A DNA stretch of 64,000 nucleotides, taken from Allorhizobium undicola ORS 992 = ATCC 700741. GTDB taxonomy: Bacteria > Pseudomonadota > Alphaproteobacteria > Rhizobiales > Rhizobiaceae. A program made the translations under genes and the position numbers. The stretch covers positions 186,001 through 250,000 of the forward strand of contig NZ_JHXQ01000002.1 of assembly GCF_000621665.1 (NCBI RefSeq), in the 5' to 3' direction. The notes below the pieces were generated by a model. The model was given only the letters and a program-made list of their open reading frames with translations. It was not told where the DNA came from and did no database searches. Within the stretch, counting starts at the first letter, position 1; the number at the start of each line of letters is the position of its first letter. Shown one piece after another: positions 26,784-36,251 of this stretch.

Positions 26784-27905
26784 ATGACCGAACTTTTGCG
26801 CGCCATTGGCCTGATGAGCGGCACCTCGCTGGACGGGGTGGATGTGGCGCTTCTGGCAACGGATGGGCAGGCCAGCGTCACGCGAGGGCCATCCATGGCC
26901 TTTCCTTACGATAAGGCCATGCGGGAGGCGCTGAAACAGGGGCTTGCAGACGCAAAGGCCATTGAAAAACGGCATGAGCGTCCGGGGGGGCTTGCGGCGC
27001 TGGAGCGGGCGCAGACGCTTTTTCACGCCGCCGCCGTTGCCGCCTTTCTGAAGGAAACCGGCATATTGCCGCAGGATGTTCATGTCATCGGCTTTCATGG
27101 CCAGACGGTGCTGCACAGGCCGCACAAGGCGCTGACCGTGCAGATTGGCGATGGCCCGCTTCTGGCGCGGGAAACGGGTATCGACGTGGTCTATGACATG
27201 CGCGCCAATGACATGATGCATGGCGGGCAGGGTGCGCCATTGGTGCCGGTCTACCATGCGGCGCTGGCGGAATGGCTGGGAAGGGATGCCTTTCCTGTTT
27301 GCTTCGTCAATATTGGGGGCATTTCCAACCTGACGGCCATCGACAGGCACGGCGAAATCGCCGCCTATGACAGCGGTCCCGGCAATGCGCTGATCGATCA
27401 ATGGGTGGAGGCCCATACGGGCGAGGCCTTCGACGCAGGCGGAGGGATTGCTGCGCGCGGCGCGGTGCGGGAAGCTTTGGTGGCGCGCTATCTGGGCCAT
27501 CCCTTCTTCACCGCCAATCAGCGCCTGTCGCTGGATCGCAATGATTTTTCCCCGCCTGCGAAGGGTGAAGCAAGTCTGGAAGACGGGGCGCGCAGCCTTG
27601 CCCATGTGACGGCCGCGGCAATCTTCGCCTCCGCCCGGCATTTGCCGGAAAGGCCCCGCAGCTATGTGGTCTGTGGCGGCGGGCGGCACAATCGCGTCAT
27701 CATGGCGGATATGGCCGGGCTTGCTGCAAAGGATGGCGCAACCGTCGTTAATGCCGACGATCTCGGGCTGAACGGCGATTCGATGGAGGCTGAAGCCTGG
27801 GCCTATCTGGCCGTGCGCTCGCTGAAGGGCCTGCCACTGACCTTTCCCGGAACGACCGGCGTGGTGAAGCCCATAAGCGGTGGTGTACTGGCGAAGGCGA
27901 AATAG
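26784..27905 (+). CDS. anmK: Anhydro-N-acetylmuramic acid kinase
   Basis: A 373-residue ASKHA-fold kinase for recycling cell-wall 1,6-anhydro-MurNAc into MurNAc-6-phosphate. Signatures are [16 protein letters not shown] at the N-terminus, [26 protein letters not shown], and [13 protein letters not shown] with the catalytic Asp. The ATG at 26784 has GGAGA upstream; a longer frame from 26667 lies in the divergent promoter region. A short terminator follows. Confidence 0.95.
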   Translation: MTELLRAIGLMSGTSLDGVDVALLATDGQASVTRGPSMAFPYDKAMREALKQGLADAKAIEKRHERPGGLAALERAQTLFHAAAVAAFLKETGILPQDVHVIGFHGQTVLHRPHKALTVQIGDGPLLARETGIDVVYDMRANDMMHGGQGAPLVPVYHAALAEWLGRDAFPVCFVNIGGISNLTAIDRHGEIAAYDSGPGNALIDQWVEAHTGEAFDAGGGIAARGAVREALVARYLGHPFFTANQRLSLDRNDFSPPAKGEASLEDGARSLAHVTAAAIFASARHLPERPRSYVVCGGGRHNRVIMADMAGLAAKDGATVVNADDLGLNGDSMEAEAWAYLAVRSLKGLPLTFPGTTGVVKPISGGVLAKAK

Positions 27906-27932
27906 AAAAAGCCGCCCGCAGGCGGCTTTGAC
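27906..27932 (+). terminator. Short GC hairpin after anmK
   Basis: AAAAAGCCGCC-CGCA-GGCGGCTTT: strong stem but a short T-run. Confidence 0.6.
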
Positions 27933-27938
27933 ATTGCT

Positions 27939-28045
27939 GAGAGCATAATCCGACCGAGTGAAACGAGGATCGACAAGATTATGCTTCAAAAATACGATGT
28001 TAGAGCGCCGATCTGATTCAGTCAGGTCGAAAAGCGTTCTAATCA
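27939..28045. repeat. Composite palindromic intergenic sequence
   Basis: AGCATAATCC ... AAGATTATGCT is an inverted repeat of a type common in Brucella intergenic DNA. It is followed by AGAGCGCCGATCTGA ... TCAGGTCGAAAAGCGTTCT, which resembles a decayed terminator-like palindrome. No coding potential was seen between 27932 and 28145. Confidence 0.45.
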
Positions 28046-28172
28046 GCGCAGCCGCTTTGCAGCGGGTTCTTGAGGACATGAGCACCGGGAGCGCAGAAAA
28101 TTACGGTTTGCAGCCCGCTCAAGGGCGAATGTCCACACACCCTAATCAGCGCAGCCGCTTTGCGGCGGGTTC
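28039..28172. repeat. 31-bp direct repeat around the 3' end of the hydrolase gene
   Basis: The 31 bases at 28039-28069 recur at 28142-28172 with a single mismatch (GCAGCGGG against GCGGCGGG), 103 bases apart. The second copy contains the stop codon and last codons (PAAKRLR) of the hydrolase gene; the first copy is non-coding. This looks like a segmental duplication of the gene end. Confidence 0.8.
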
Positions 28173-28823
28173 CGGCACAAGATCGCCGTCCAGACGACGG
28201 TCCAGATAGTCTTCGCATTCGGCCATCAACGTTTCCACCTGACCGTTGAAGAAGTGGTTTGCGCCGGGAATGGTCTTCTGGGTGATGAGAATGCCCTTTT
28301 GGGTCTTCAACTTGTCCACAAGGCCCTGAACATCCTTTTCGGGCGCAACCTTGTCGCTGTCGCCGTGAATGATGAGGCCGGAGGACGGGCAGGGCGCCAG
28401 GAAGGAGAAATCATAGGTGTTAGGCTGCGGCGCAATCGACATGAAGCCTTCGATTTCCGGACGGCGCATCAGAAGCTGCATTCCGATCCATGCGCCGAAG
28501 GAGTAGCCAGCCACCCAACAGCTCTTGGAATCAGGATGCAGGCTCTGAACCCAGTCCAGCGCGGAGGCCGCATCCGAAAGCTCGCCCGCGCCATGGTCGA
28601 ATTCGCCCTGGCTGCGGCCAATGCCGCGGAAATTGAAGCGCAAGGTGGTGAAGCCACGCTTCTGGAACATGTAGAAGAGCTGGTAGACGATCTGGTTGTT
28701 CATCGTGCCGCCGAACTGCGGGTGCGGATGAAGAATGATCGCGATGGGGGCACTTTTCTCCTTGGAGGGCTGATAACGGCCTTCAAGACGACCCGCAGGT
28801 CCGTTGAAGATGACTTCGGGCAT
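28146..28823 (-). CDS. Alpha/beta hydrolase
   Basis: A 225-residue small alpha/beta hydrolase. The oxyanion region is IILHPHPQFGGTMNNQIV and the nucleophile elbow is GYSFGAWIG (Ser of GxSxG). The catalytic acid is expected in LIIHGDSDKVAPEKD and the histidine in IPGANHFFNG. This compact type is often annotated as a dienelactone hydrolase-like or CocE-like enzyme; substrate unknown. It is divergent from the SUF operon with a 220-base gap. Its last codons are duplicated ~100 bases downstream. Confidence 0.85.
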   Translation of the reverse strand: MPEVIFNGPAGRLEGRYQPSKEKSAPIAIILHPHPQFGGTMNNQIVYQLFYMFQKRGFTTLRFNFRGIGRSQGEFDHGAGELSDAASALDWVQSLHPDSKSCWVAGYSFGAWIGMQLLMRRPEIEGFMSIAPQPNTYDFSFLAPCPSSGLIIHGDSDKVAPEKDVQGLVDKLKTQKGILITQKTIPGANHFFNGQVETLMAECEDYLDRRLDGDLVPEPAAKRLR

Positions 28824-28911
28824 GGATACTCCGATCTTTACCTTCTTTTTGCCGATATGCGCGCCTGCCCAATAGAGATGACTTGACGGGTGCGCTCAGC
28901 TTTTCTACAAG

Positions 28912-28929
28912 TTTAGAACAATTCAAAAT
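28912..28929. promoter_or_regulatory. Candidate iron-responsive (RirA/IscR-like) site upstream of the SUF operon
   Basis: TTTAGAACAATTCAAAAT is an AT-rich imperfect dyad (TTTxGAA/TTCxAAA) resembling Rhizobiales RirA-type boxes. It lies ~115 bases before the first SUF gene. Assigned by appearance and position only. Confidence 0.4.
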
Positions 28930-29043
28930 CGAGTGGCAGGCCACCCTGTGGTCCGTGTCATAGGGCATACGGGCCGGAAATTTCAAGAAAAATGCGCTTT
29001 TTCTTGAGGTTCGGGGCAAAACATTTCGGGATCGACACACATC

Positions 29044-30210
29044 ATGGCCAGGAGCCGCATCTACCTTGACTGGAATGCGACGGCGCCTCTGCTGCAAGAG
29101 GCGCGCGATGCCGTGATGCTGGCGCTCGATAGTGTGGGCAATCCCTCGTCCGTTCATGCGGAAGGGCGCGCGGCGCGGGCCATGGTGGAAAAGGCCCGCC
29201 GTCAGGTGGCCTCGCTTGTGGGCGCGCAGCCCGCGCATGTGGTTTTCACGGGCTCTGCCACCGAGGCTGCCAATCTCGCTCTGTCGCCTTCCTATCGCAT
29301 GGGGCGTTCGCCGCTCACCATCGGCCGGCTTTATGTATCGGCAATCGAGCATCCGGCGGTGCGGCTCGGCGGGCGCTTTGCGGCCGGGCAGGTCAGTGAA
29401 ATTGCCGTAACGCCGTCCGGGCAAATTGATCTTGCCGCTCTTGAGGCAGCGCTTGCCGCCCATCCTGACGAGGACGGACTGCCGATGGTGGCAGTGATGC
29501 TGGCCAATAACGAGACCGGCATTATCCAGCCGGTGGCGGACGTTGCCAGACGGGTGCGGGCGAAGGGCGGCCTGCTGCTTGTGGATGCCGTGCAGGCGGT
29601 GGGCCGTATGCCGGTGAATATCGCCGCGCTGGACGCTGATTTTCTCATTCTATCCGGCCATAAGCTGGGTGGCCCGAAGGGCATAGGCGCCTTGGTGAGC
29701 CGAGGCGAAACGCTGATGCCTCAGCCTCTCATTCGCGGTGGCGGGCAGGAAAAGGGTCATCGTGGCGGCACCGAAAACCTTCCGGGCATCGTTGGGCTGG
29801 GCGCGGCCTGCGAATTTGCGGAAAAAGATTTGACTGAACGCAATTTTCGAATTGCCGCCTTGCGCGAAAAACTGGAAGAAGGCATTCGAAAAGCCGCGCC
29901 GGATGTGGTGATCCACGGGGCGGGTGTGGACAGAATAGCGAATACCAGTTTTTTCAGCCTGCCCGGACTGAAAGCGGAAACCGGACAGATTGCCTTCGAC
30001 CTTGAGGGGATTGCGCTTTCGGCGGGGGCGGCCTGTTCGTCCGGCAAGGTCGGTCAAAGCCATGTGCTGACGGCGATGGGGCTGGATGCCGCGCTTGGCG
30101 GGCTGCGATTGTCGATCGGTGCGGCAACGACGGAAGAAGAAATCGGCCATGCCATCGAAGCCTTTGCGCGCATTGCGGCGCGGCGGCGGGTGGCAGGGCA
30201 GGCGGCGTGA
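29044..30210 (+). CDS. Cysteine desulfurase, NifS/IscS-like (class I)
   Basis: A 388-residue PLP enzyme that takes sulfur from cysteine as a persulfide. The N-terminus is IYLDWNATAPLLQEARDAV, the PLP lysine lies in SGHKLGGPKG (near residue 207), and the persulfide cysteine is in GAACSSGKVGQSHVL (near 329), on the flexible loop typical of class I enzymes. The neighbouring ATENG-type segment FTGSATEAANLAL also fits. It starts the SUF cluster, which additionally encodes a class II SufS, so two sulfur donors are encoded together. Confidence 0.93.
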   Translation: MARSRIYLDWNATAPLLQEARDAVMLALDSVGNPSSVHAEGRAARAMVEKARRQVASLVGAQPAHVVFTGSATEAANLALSPSYRMGRSPLTIGRLYVSAIEHPAVRLGGRFAAGQVSEIAVTPSGQIDLAALEAALAAHPDEDGLPMVAVMLANNETGIIQPVADVARRVRAKGGLLLVDAVQAVGRMPVNIAALDADFLILSGHKLGGPKGIGALVSRGETLMPQPLIRGGGQEKGHRGGTENLPGIVGLGAACEFAEKDLTERNFRIAALREKLEEGIRKAAPDVVIHGAGVDRIANTSFFSLPGLKAETGQIAFDLEGIALSAGAACSSGKVGQSHVLTAMGLDAALGGLRLSIGAATTEEEIGHAIEAFARIAARRRVAGQAA

Positions 30211-30377
30211 AATTTATCCGCAAATCCCTCCAAATCGGGGGTGATCGGGGTGAATTTTCGGCCGGGGAAACTACATAAGGGGCAATCCCCAAGACAGATC
30301 ATGCATTGCGGACAAAGTTTGCAATGCGGAGTTTACAAGCTGCCGGACCTTGGACCCGGCGAGATTGGAGAACGAGA

Positions 30378-31847
30378 ATGGCTGCCGTACAGGAAACGAT
30401 CGATCAGGTTCGCCAGATCGACGTCGATCAGTACAAATATGGTTTCGAGACGACCATCGAAGTCGATAAGGCTCCGAAGGGGCTTTCCGAAGAAATCGTC
30501 CGTTTCATTTCCGCCAAGAAGCGTGAGCCTGAATGGATGCTGGAATGGCGTCTGGACGCCTATCGCCGTTGGCTGACCATGGAAGAGCCGACCTGGGCGC
30601 GCGTCGATTATCCGAAGATCGACTTCAACGACATTTATTACTATGCCGCGCCGAAAACGGCGGAAGGCCCGAAGTCGCTGGATGACGTCGATCCGGAACT
30701 GCTCAAGGTTTACGAAAAGCTCGGCATTCCGCTGAAAGAGCAGGAAATCCTTGCCGGTGTGCAATCCTCCAAGATTGCCGTCGATGCGGTTTTCGATTCC
30801 GTTTCGGTCGTTACGACGTTCAAGGAGGAGCTGAAGAAGGCGGGCGTGATCTTCATGTCCATTTCCGAAGCCGTTCGCGAACATCCCGAACTGGTGCAGA
30901 AATATCTGGGTTCGGTGGTTCCGACCACGGACAATTATTACGCCACGCTGAACTCCGCAGTATTTACCGATGGGTCTTTCGTGTTCGTACCCAAGGGCGT
31001 TCGCTGCCCCATGGAATTGTCCACCTATTTCCGCATCAATGAGAAGAATACCGGCCAGTTCGAGCGCACGCTGATCATCGCGGAAGAGGGCGCTTACGTT
31101 TCCTATCTGGAAGGCTGCACCGCGCCCCAGCGCGACGAGAACCAGCTTCACGCCGCCGTTGTCGAGCTGGTGGCGCTGGACGATGCGGAAATCAAATATT
31201 CCACCGTGCAGAACTGGTATCCGGGCGACAAGGAAGGCAAGGGCGGCATTTACAATTTTGTCACCAAGCGTGGCGATTGCCGTGGCGCCCGCTCGAAGAT
31301 TTCCTGGACGCAGGTCGAAACCGGTTCCGCCATCACCTGGAAATATCCGTCCTGCATTCTGCGCGGCGATGACAGCCGTGGCGAATTCTACTCGATCGCC
31401 GTTTCCAACGGTCATCAGCAGGTGGATAGTGGCACCAAGATGATCCATCTCGGCAAGAACACGTCGAGCCGCATTATCTCCAAGGGGATTTCGGCAGGTG
31501 TTTCGCAAAACACCTATCGCGGTCAGGTTTCCATGCATCGCAAGGCGGCCAATGCGCGCAACTTCACCAATTGCGACTCGTTGCTGATCGGCGACAAGTG
31601 CGGCGCCCATACCGTGCCCTATATCGAAGTGAAGAACTCGACCGCCAAGGTGGAACACGAGGCCACGACCTCGAAGATTTCCGAGGACCAGAAGTTCTAC
31701 GCCATGCAGCGCGGCATTCCGGAAGAGGAAGCCATCGCACTCATCGTCAACGGCTTCGTGCGCGACGTTATCCAGCAATTGCCGATGGAATTTGCCGTTG
31801 AAGCGCAGAAGCTGATCAATATCAGCCTCGAGGGCTCGGTCGGCTGA
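30378..31847 (+). CDS. sufB: Fe-S cluster scaffold SufB
   Basis: A 489-residue beta-helix scaffold subunit of the SufBC2D complex. Family segments include [51 protein letters not shown], and the C-terminal [37 protein letters not shown]. The conserved cysteine in the latter, DKCGAHT, is the proposed assembly site. The start at 30378 (MAAVQET) has GGAGAACGAG upstream; in-frame codons from 30306 lack similarity. It is separated by 167 bases from the desulfurase gene. Confidence 0.97.
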   Translation: MAAVQETIDQVRQIDVDQYKYGFETTIEVDKAPKGLSEEIVRFISAKKREPEWMLEWRLDAYRRWLTMEEPTWARVDYPKIDFNDIYYYAAPKTAEGPKSLDDVDPELLKVYEKLGIPLKEQEILAGVQSSKIAVDAVFDSVSVVTTFKEELKKAGVIFMSISEAVREHPELVQKYLGSVVPTTDNYYATLNSAVFTDGSFVFVPKGVRCPMELSTYFRINEKNTGQFERTLIIAEEGAYVSYLEGCTAPQRDENQLHAAVVELVALDDAEIKYSTVQNWYPGDKEGKGGIYNFVTKRGDCRGARSKISWTQVETGSAITWKYPSCILRGDDSRGEFYSIAVSNGHQQVDSGTKMIHLGKNTSSRIISKGISAGVSQNTYRGQVSMHRKAANARNFTNCDSLLIGDKCGAHTVPYIEVKNSTAKVEHEATTSKISEDQKFYAMQRGIPEEEAIALIVNGFVRDVIQQLPMEFAVEAQKLINISLEGSVG

Positions 31848-31916
31848 TTTCAGGCCGACCTTACCAATTCAATTTCGCGCTGCGGCGCTGACCCATTCGT
31901 CCGAAAGGATTGTCAC

Positions 31917-32672
31917 ATGCTTGAAATCAAGAACCTGCACGCCCGGATCGCCGAAGACGGCACCGAGATCATTCGCGGCCTGAACCTCACCGTCAAGGCG
32001 GGCGAAGTTGCCGCCATCATGGGGCCGAACGGCTCCGGTAAATCGACGCTTTCCTACATTCTCTCCGGCCGGGAAGATTATGAGGTTACGGAAGGCGAGA
32101 TCCTTTTCAACGGCGAAAACATTCTGGAGCTTGATCCGGCAGAACGCGCGGCAAAGGGCGTGTTTCTGGCCTTCCAGTATCCCGTGGAAATTCCCGGCGT
32201 TGCCACCATGCAGTTCCTGAAGGTGGCCATGAACGAGCAGCGCAAGGCGCGCGGTGAGGAAGAGCTTTCCACGCCGGACTTCATGCGCCGTGTGAAGGAA
32301 GCAGCTGGCGAGCTGAAGATCAACCCGGACATGCTGAAGCGGCCGCTGAATGTCGGCTTTTCTGGCGGTGAAAAGAAGCGCGCTGAAATTCTGCAAATGG
32401 CGCTGCTGGAGCCGAAGCTCTGCATTCTCGACGAGACCGATTCCGGCCTCGACATCGATGCGCTCAAGATCGTTGCCGATGGCGTGAATGCCTTGAAGCG
32501 TCCGGATCGGGCCACCATCGTCATCACCCACTACCAGCGCCTGCTGGATTACATCGTGCCGGATACGGTTCACGTTCTCTATAAGGGGCAGATCGTCAAG
32601 ACCGGCGACAAGAACCTTGCGCTGGAACTGGAAGCCAATGGCTATGCCGACATCACTGGCCAGGCGGCCTGA
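31917..32672 (+). CDS. sufC: Fe-S assembly ATPase SufC
   Basis: A 251-residue ABC-type ATPase that drives SufBC2D. Walker A is GPNGSGKST (residues ~36-44), the signature is FSGGEKKRAEILQMALL, Walker B is LCILDETDSGLD, and the switch segment is IVITHYQRLLDY. SufC-specific features are AFQYPVEIPGV and the DETDSGLDIDAL stretch. It is a soluble cytosolic protein despite the ABC fold. Confidence 0.97.
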   Translation: MLEIKNLHARIAEDGTEIIRGLNLTVKAGEVAAIMGPNGSGKSTLSYILSGREDYEVTEGEILFNGENILELDPAERAAKGVFLAFQYPVEIPGVATMQFLKVAMNEQRKARGEEELSTPDFMRRVKEAAGELKINPDMLKRPLNVGFSGGEKKRAEILQMALLEPKLCILDETDSGLDIDALKIVADGVNALKRPDRATIVITHYQRLLDYIVPDTVHVLYKGQIVKTGDKNLALELEANGYADITGQAA

Positions 32673-32698
32673 GCGCGGCAGGGACAAGGAGCTTTGAC

Positions 32699-33970
32699 AT
32701 GAACATGCAAGCGGCCAATCGGTCCACTGCGGCCGAGGCGCAGCTCATCGAGGCCTATGAAGCGCAGCTTGGCGAATTGCCGGGCGATGGCGCGGTTCTC
32801 GGTGCGCGCGACATTCTTTTCGATAATTTGAAAAAGACCGGACTGCCCTCCCGTCGTATCGAAAGCTGGCATTACACCGATCTGCGCACCCTGCTGAAAG
32901 CCATTCCCGCCTCCGTTCAAAAGGATGCAAAGGGCGGCGCGCCGCTCATCGAGGGCGGCAAGGTGATCGAGTTGCGTCAGGGCGTCTCCATCGAGCGCGA
33001 GGGGCCGGAAGGCGTCAGCATTCGCCGGTATCAGGACAGCCTGCTGGACGGTTCTGCTGCGCCGGGTCTTGTGGCGCGCGGCGCTGATGACGCCATTGGC
33101 CGGTTGAACGGAAGCTTTGTTCGCGACGGCTATTCGATCGACGTGCAGGCTGCGACGGAAATGGAAAGTCCGATCGAAATCCAGGCGGTTCACGCCGGTG
33201 GACAGTCACACATCCGCCTGCCGGCCCGTTTTGGGGCTGGATCCAGGGCTGCCATCATCGAGCGTCATGTCAATGTCGCCGAGGCTGACGGGCTTGTGTC
33301 CAGTGTCAGCGAACTGACTCTGGAAGACGATGCCGACGTTTTGTGGATCATCGTGCAGCAGCAGGGCAAGGGCGATACCCATCTGGCCCAGGTCAAGGCC
33401 AGCCTTGGCGCGAATTCACGGCTCAAGCTGTTCATCGTCAATGCCGGCGGCAAGCTGGTGCGTCAGGAAATCCACGTGGTGACGGCGGGTGAGGGTGCAG
33501 ATTTCACCCTTCGCGGCGTGAACCTTCTGGGCGGCGACAGCCATACCGACATCACCATGACACTCGGCCATGACGTGCCGCACACCACCTCGACGGAAAT
33601 CATCCGCAACGTGGTGTTCGACAAGGCGCGCGGCGTGTTCCAGGGTCAGATCCGCGTGGCCCCCGATGCGCAGAAGACCGATGCCCGCATGGCCTGCAAC
33701 ACGCTGCTGATGTCCGACGACGCGGAATTTTCAGTGAAGCCGGAGCTCGAGATCTTTGCCGACGACGTACAATGCGCCCATGGCGCAACCGTTGCCGATA
33801 TTTTGAAAACCCACCTCTATTATCTCATGTCGCGCGGCATTCCGGAAAAGAAGGCGCGTGGCCTGCTGATCAACGCCTTCGTGGCCGAGATTGTCGAGGA
33901 ACTGGAAGACGAGGCGCTGGTTGAAGCTCTGGAAGGGGTGATCTCCAACTGGCTTGAGCATCATGGCTGA
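32699..33970 (+). CDS. sufD: Fe-S assembly protein SufD
   Basis: A 423-residue paralogue of SufB with a divergent N-terminus (SRRIESWHYTDLRTLL is typical of SufD) and the shared C-terminal beta-helix (VFQGQIRVAPDAQKTDARMACNTLLMSDDAEFSVKPELEIFADDVQCAHGAT). The HGAT histidine region is implicated in cluster building or iron entry in characterised SufD. Its last 8 bases overlap the start of sufS. Confidence 0.95.
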   Translation: MNMQAANRSTAAEAQLIEAYEAQLGELPGDGAVLGARDILFDNLKKTGLPSRRIESWHYTDLRTLLKAIPASVQKDAKGGAPLIEGGKVIELRQGVSIEREGPEGVSIRRYQDSLLDGSAAPGLVARGADDAIGRLNGSFVRDGYSIDVQAATEMESPIEIQAVHAGGQSHIRLPARFGAGSRAAIIERHVNVAEADGLVSSVSELTLEDDADVLWIIVQQQGKGDTHLAQVKASLGANSRLKLFIVNAGGKLVRQEIHVVTAGEGADFTLRGVNLLGGDSHTDITMTLGHDVPHTTSTEIIRNVVFDKARGVFQGQIRVAPDAQKTDARMACNTLLMSDDAEFSVKPELEIFADDVQCAHGATVADILKTHLYYLMSRGIPEKKARGLLINAFVAEIVEELEDEALVEALEGVISNWLEHHG

Positions 33971-35210
33971 TCAGGCAAAGTCCCGTGGCGGATATGATGT
34001 GGAGGCGGTGCGGCGGGATTTTCCCATCCTGTCGCGCAGCGTCCATGGCAATAAGCCGTTGATCTATCTGGATAACGGAGCGTCCGCGCAGAAGCCGCAG
34101 GTGGTGATCGATGCCGTGAGCCACGCCTATTCGCATGAATATGCGAATGTCCATCGCGGTCTGCATTTCCTCTCCAATGCCGCGACGGACGCTTATGAGG
34201 CGGCGCGTGAAAAGGTGCGGCGATTTCTCAACGCTCCCTCCGTCGATGAGGTGGTGTTTACCAAGTCCTCCACCGAAGCCATCAATACCGTGGCCTATGG
34301 TTATGGCATGAAGGAGATCGGCGAGGGGGACGAGATCCTCCTCACCATCATGGAACACCACTCCAATATCGTGCCCTGGCATTTTATCCGTGAGCGCAAG
34401 GGCGCGAAACTGGTCTGGGTGCCGGTGGACGACAATGGTGTTTTCCATGTCGAGGAGTTCGAGAAGCGCCTGAGCGATCGCACGAAGCTGATTGCGATAA
34501 CGCATATGTCCAATGCGCTCGGCACCGTGGTTCCGGTAAAAGAAATTTGCCGCATCGCGCGGGAACGTGGCATTCCCGTGCTGGTCGATGGCAGCCAGGG
34601 CGCCGTGCATATGCCGGTGGATGTGCGCGACATTGGCTGCGACTGGTATGTCATGACCGGCCACAAGCTCTATGGCCCGTCGGGCATTGGCGTGCTTTAC
34701 GGGCGCATGGATCGGCTGCGCGAGATGCAGCCCTTCATGGGCGGCGGCGAGATGATCGTGGATGTCACCGAAGACATGGTGACATATAACGACCCGCCGC
34801 ATCGGTTTGAAGCGGGAACGCCGCCCATTGTCCAGGCAATCGGTCTTGGCTATGCTCTCGATTACATGGAAAAGCTGGGCCGCGATGCCATAGCCGCGCA
34901 TGAGGCGGACCTTACGGCCTATGCCCGTGAAAGGTTGAGTGCGATCAACTCGCTGCGGATCATTGGCGATGCGCCGGGCAAGGGGGCTATCTTCTCCTTC
35001 GAGCTCATGGGTATCCATGCGCATGACATTTCCATGGTTATCGACCGGCGTGGCGTTGCCGTACGTGCCGGTACGCATTGCGCCCAACCCCTTCTGCACC
35101 GTTTTGGCGTGACATCCACTTGCCGCGCCTCGTTTGCCCTTTACAATACGCGCGAAGAAGTGGATGCGCTGGCAGAGGCGCTCGTCTATGCCAGAGACTT
35201 CTTCGGCTGA
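33963..35210 (+). CDS. sufS: Cysteine desulfurase SufS (class II)
   Basis: A 415-residue PLP enzyme. The PLP lysine is in MTGHKLYGPSGIGVLYG (near residue 234) and the active-site cysteine is in VRAGTHCAQPLLHRFG (near 373), in the short rigid loop that defines class II enzymes. The opening VRRDFPILSRSVHGNKPLIYLDNGASAQKP is standard SufS. The ATG at 33963 lies within the end of sufD (8-base overlap), arguing for coupling. A TTG at 33954 is less likely. No sufE gene is adjacent. Confidence 0.95.
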   Translation: MADQAKSRGGYDVEAVRRDFPILSRSVHGNKPLIYLDNGASAQKPQVVIDAVSHAYSHEYANVHRGLHFLSNAATDAYEAAREKVRRFLNAPSVDEVVFTKSSTEAINTVAYGYGMKEIGEGDEILLTIMEHHSNIVPWHFIRERKGAKLVWVPVDDNGVFHVEEFEKRLSDRTKLIAITHMSNALGTVVPVKEICRIARERGIPVLVDGSQGAVHMPVDVRDIGCDWYVMTGHKLYGPSGIGVLYGRMDRLREMQPFMGGGEMIVDVTEDMVTYNDPPHRFEAGTPPIVQAIGLGYALDYMEKLGRDAIAAHEADLTAYARERLSAINSLRIIGDAPGKGAIFSFELMGIHAHDISMVIDRRGVAVRAGTHCAQPLLHRFGVTSTCRASFALYNTREEVDALAEALVYARDFFG

Positions 35211-35219
35211 GGAAAGACC

Positions 35220-35600
35220 ATGAGCGTGAGTGAAAACGAACAGAAGCCGGATGTCCGCGAGGGCATCGTGCAGTCCAGCATTCCGCAGGAGGAACTGGCG
35301 CGGCTTTCGGATGACATCGTGGCGGCTTTGAAAACCGTCTATGATCCGGAAATTCCTGCCGATATTTTTGAGCTTGGCCTGATCTACAAGATCGACATCG
35401 AAGATGACCGCATGGTCAAGATCGTCATGACGCTGACGGCGCCAGGCTGCCCCGTGGCCGGCGAAATGCCAAGTTGGGTGCAAAACGCGGTGGGAGCCGT
35501 CGAGGGCGTTTCCGGCGTTGACGTCGAAATGACCTTCGACCCGCCATGGACGCCTGACCGCATGTCGGAAGAGGCGCAGGTGGCCGTCGGCTGGTATTGA
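35220..35600 (+). CDS. sufT: SUF system DUF59/MIP18-type assembly protein
   Basis: A 126-residue protein with a C-terminal DUF59 domain (ALKTVYDPEIPADIFELGLIYKIDIEDD, MTLTAPGCPVAGEMP). The DPEIP and GCPVAG segments are the family hallmarks; the cysteine is thought to take part in Fe-S maturation. Members in SUF operons are called SufT or HcfA-like. It lies 9 bases after sufS and 90 bases before sufA. Confidence 0.88.
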   Translation: MSVSENEQKPDVREGIVQSSIPQEELARLSDDIVAALKTVYDPEIPADIFELGLIYKIDIEDDRMVKIVMTLTAPGCPVAGEMPSWVQNAVGAVEGVSGVDVEMTFDPPWTPDRMSEEAQVAVGWY

Positions 35601-35690
35601 CCGCAGGCCGCTTGCAGTCCCGATCACCGGGAATTACATATCCTGAAGAAAGCGCCGGACCTTGAACCCGGTGGCGAAAAGGAGACTGAC

Positions 35691-36077
35691 ATGGGATTCG
35701 CCGTGATGACCATGACCGACGTGGCCGCAAACCGCGTCAAGGAAATTGTCGAGGGTTCCGGTGCGGATGCCAAAGGCATTCGCGTTGGTGTGAAAAAAGG
35801 CGGCTGTGCGGGCATGGAATATACCATTGACCTCGTCACTGACCCCAACCCGAAGGACGACCATATCGAGCGGGACGGCGCGCATGTGTGGATCGATCCG
35901 GCCGCCATTCTCTATCTGCTCGGCACGCAAATCGATTTTGAAACCACGACCTTGCGCTCCGGCTTCACCTTCCGCAACCCCAACCAGACATCGGCCTGCG
36001 GTTGCGGCGAGTCGGTGGAGTTGAAGGCCGCCGACCTCGCCGAACTGGCAAAGGCCAAAGAGATAGCGGCCAATTGA
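35691..36077 (+). CDS. sufA: A-type Fe-S carrier SufA
   Basis: A 128-residue A-type carrier. The three cluster-binding cysteines are in KKGGCAGMEY and in SACGCGESVEL near the C-terminus. It accepts clusters from SufBCD and passes them to target enzymes. An AGGAGACTGAC site precedes the ATG. It closes the SUF operon; a REP-like repeat follows 25 bases later. Confidence 0.95.
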   Translation: MGFAVMTMTDVAANRVKEIVEGSGADAKGIRVGVKKGGCAGMEYTIDLVTDPNPKDDHIERDGAHVWIDPAAILYLLGTQIDFETTTLRSGFTFRNPNQTSACGCGESVELKAADLAELAKAKEIAAN

Positions 36078-36101
36078 GGCGCTTGCAGCGCGCATCTGCC
36101 T

Positions 36102-36150
36102 AGAGCATTTCCAGCAAAAGTGTAGTCGGTTTTGCGTCCGGAATTGCTCT
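36102..36150. repeat. REP-like palindromic repeat (family A)
   Basis: AGAGCATTTCCAGCAAAAG ... GCGTCCGGAATTGCTCT palindrome, closely similar to the copy at 57897. It lies between the convergent sufA and MHS-transporter genes. Confidence 0.75.
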
Positions 36151-36251
36151 AATTGAGGGCGAATTTCCACATACCTGCTGTAAATTTTCGTTTTTACGCA
36201 TTTCCTGATGGAATAGCCGTATCCATTTTTCTCCGGACGGCTGAACGAAAG

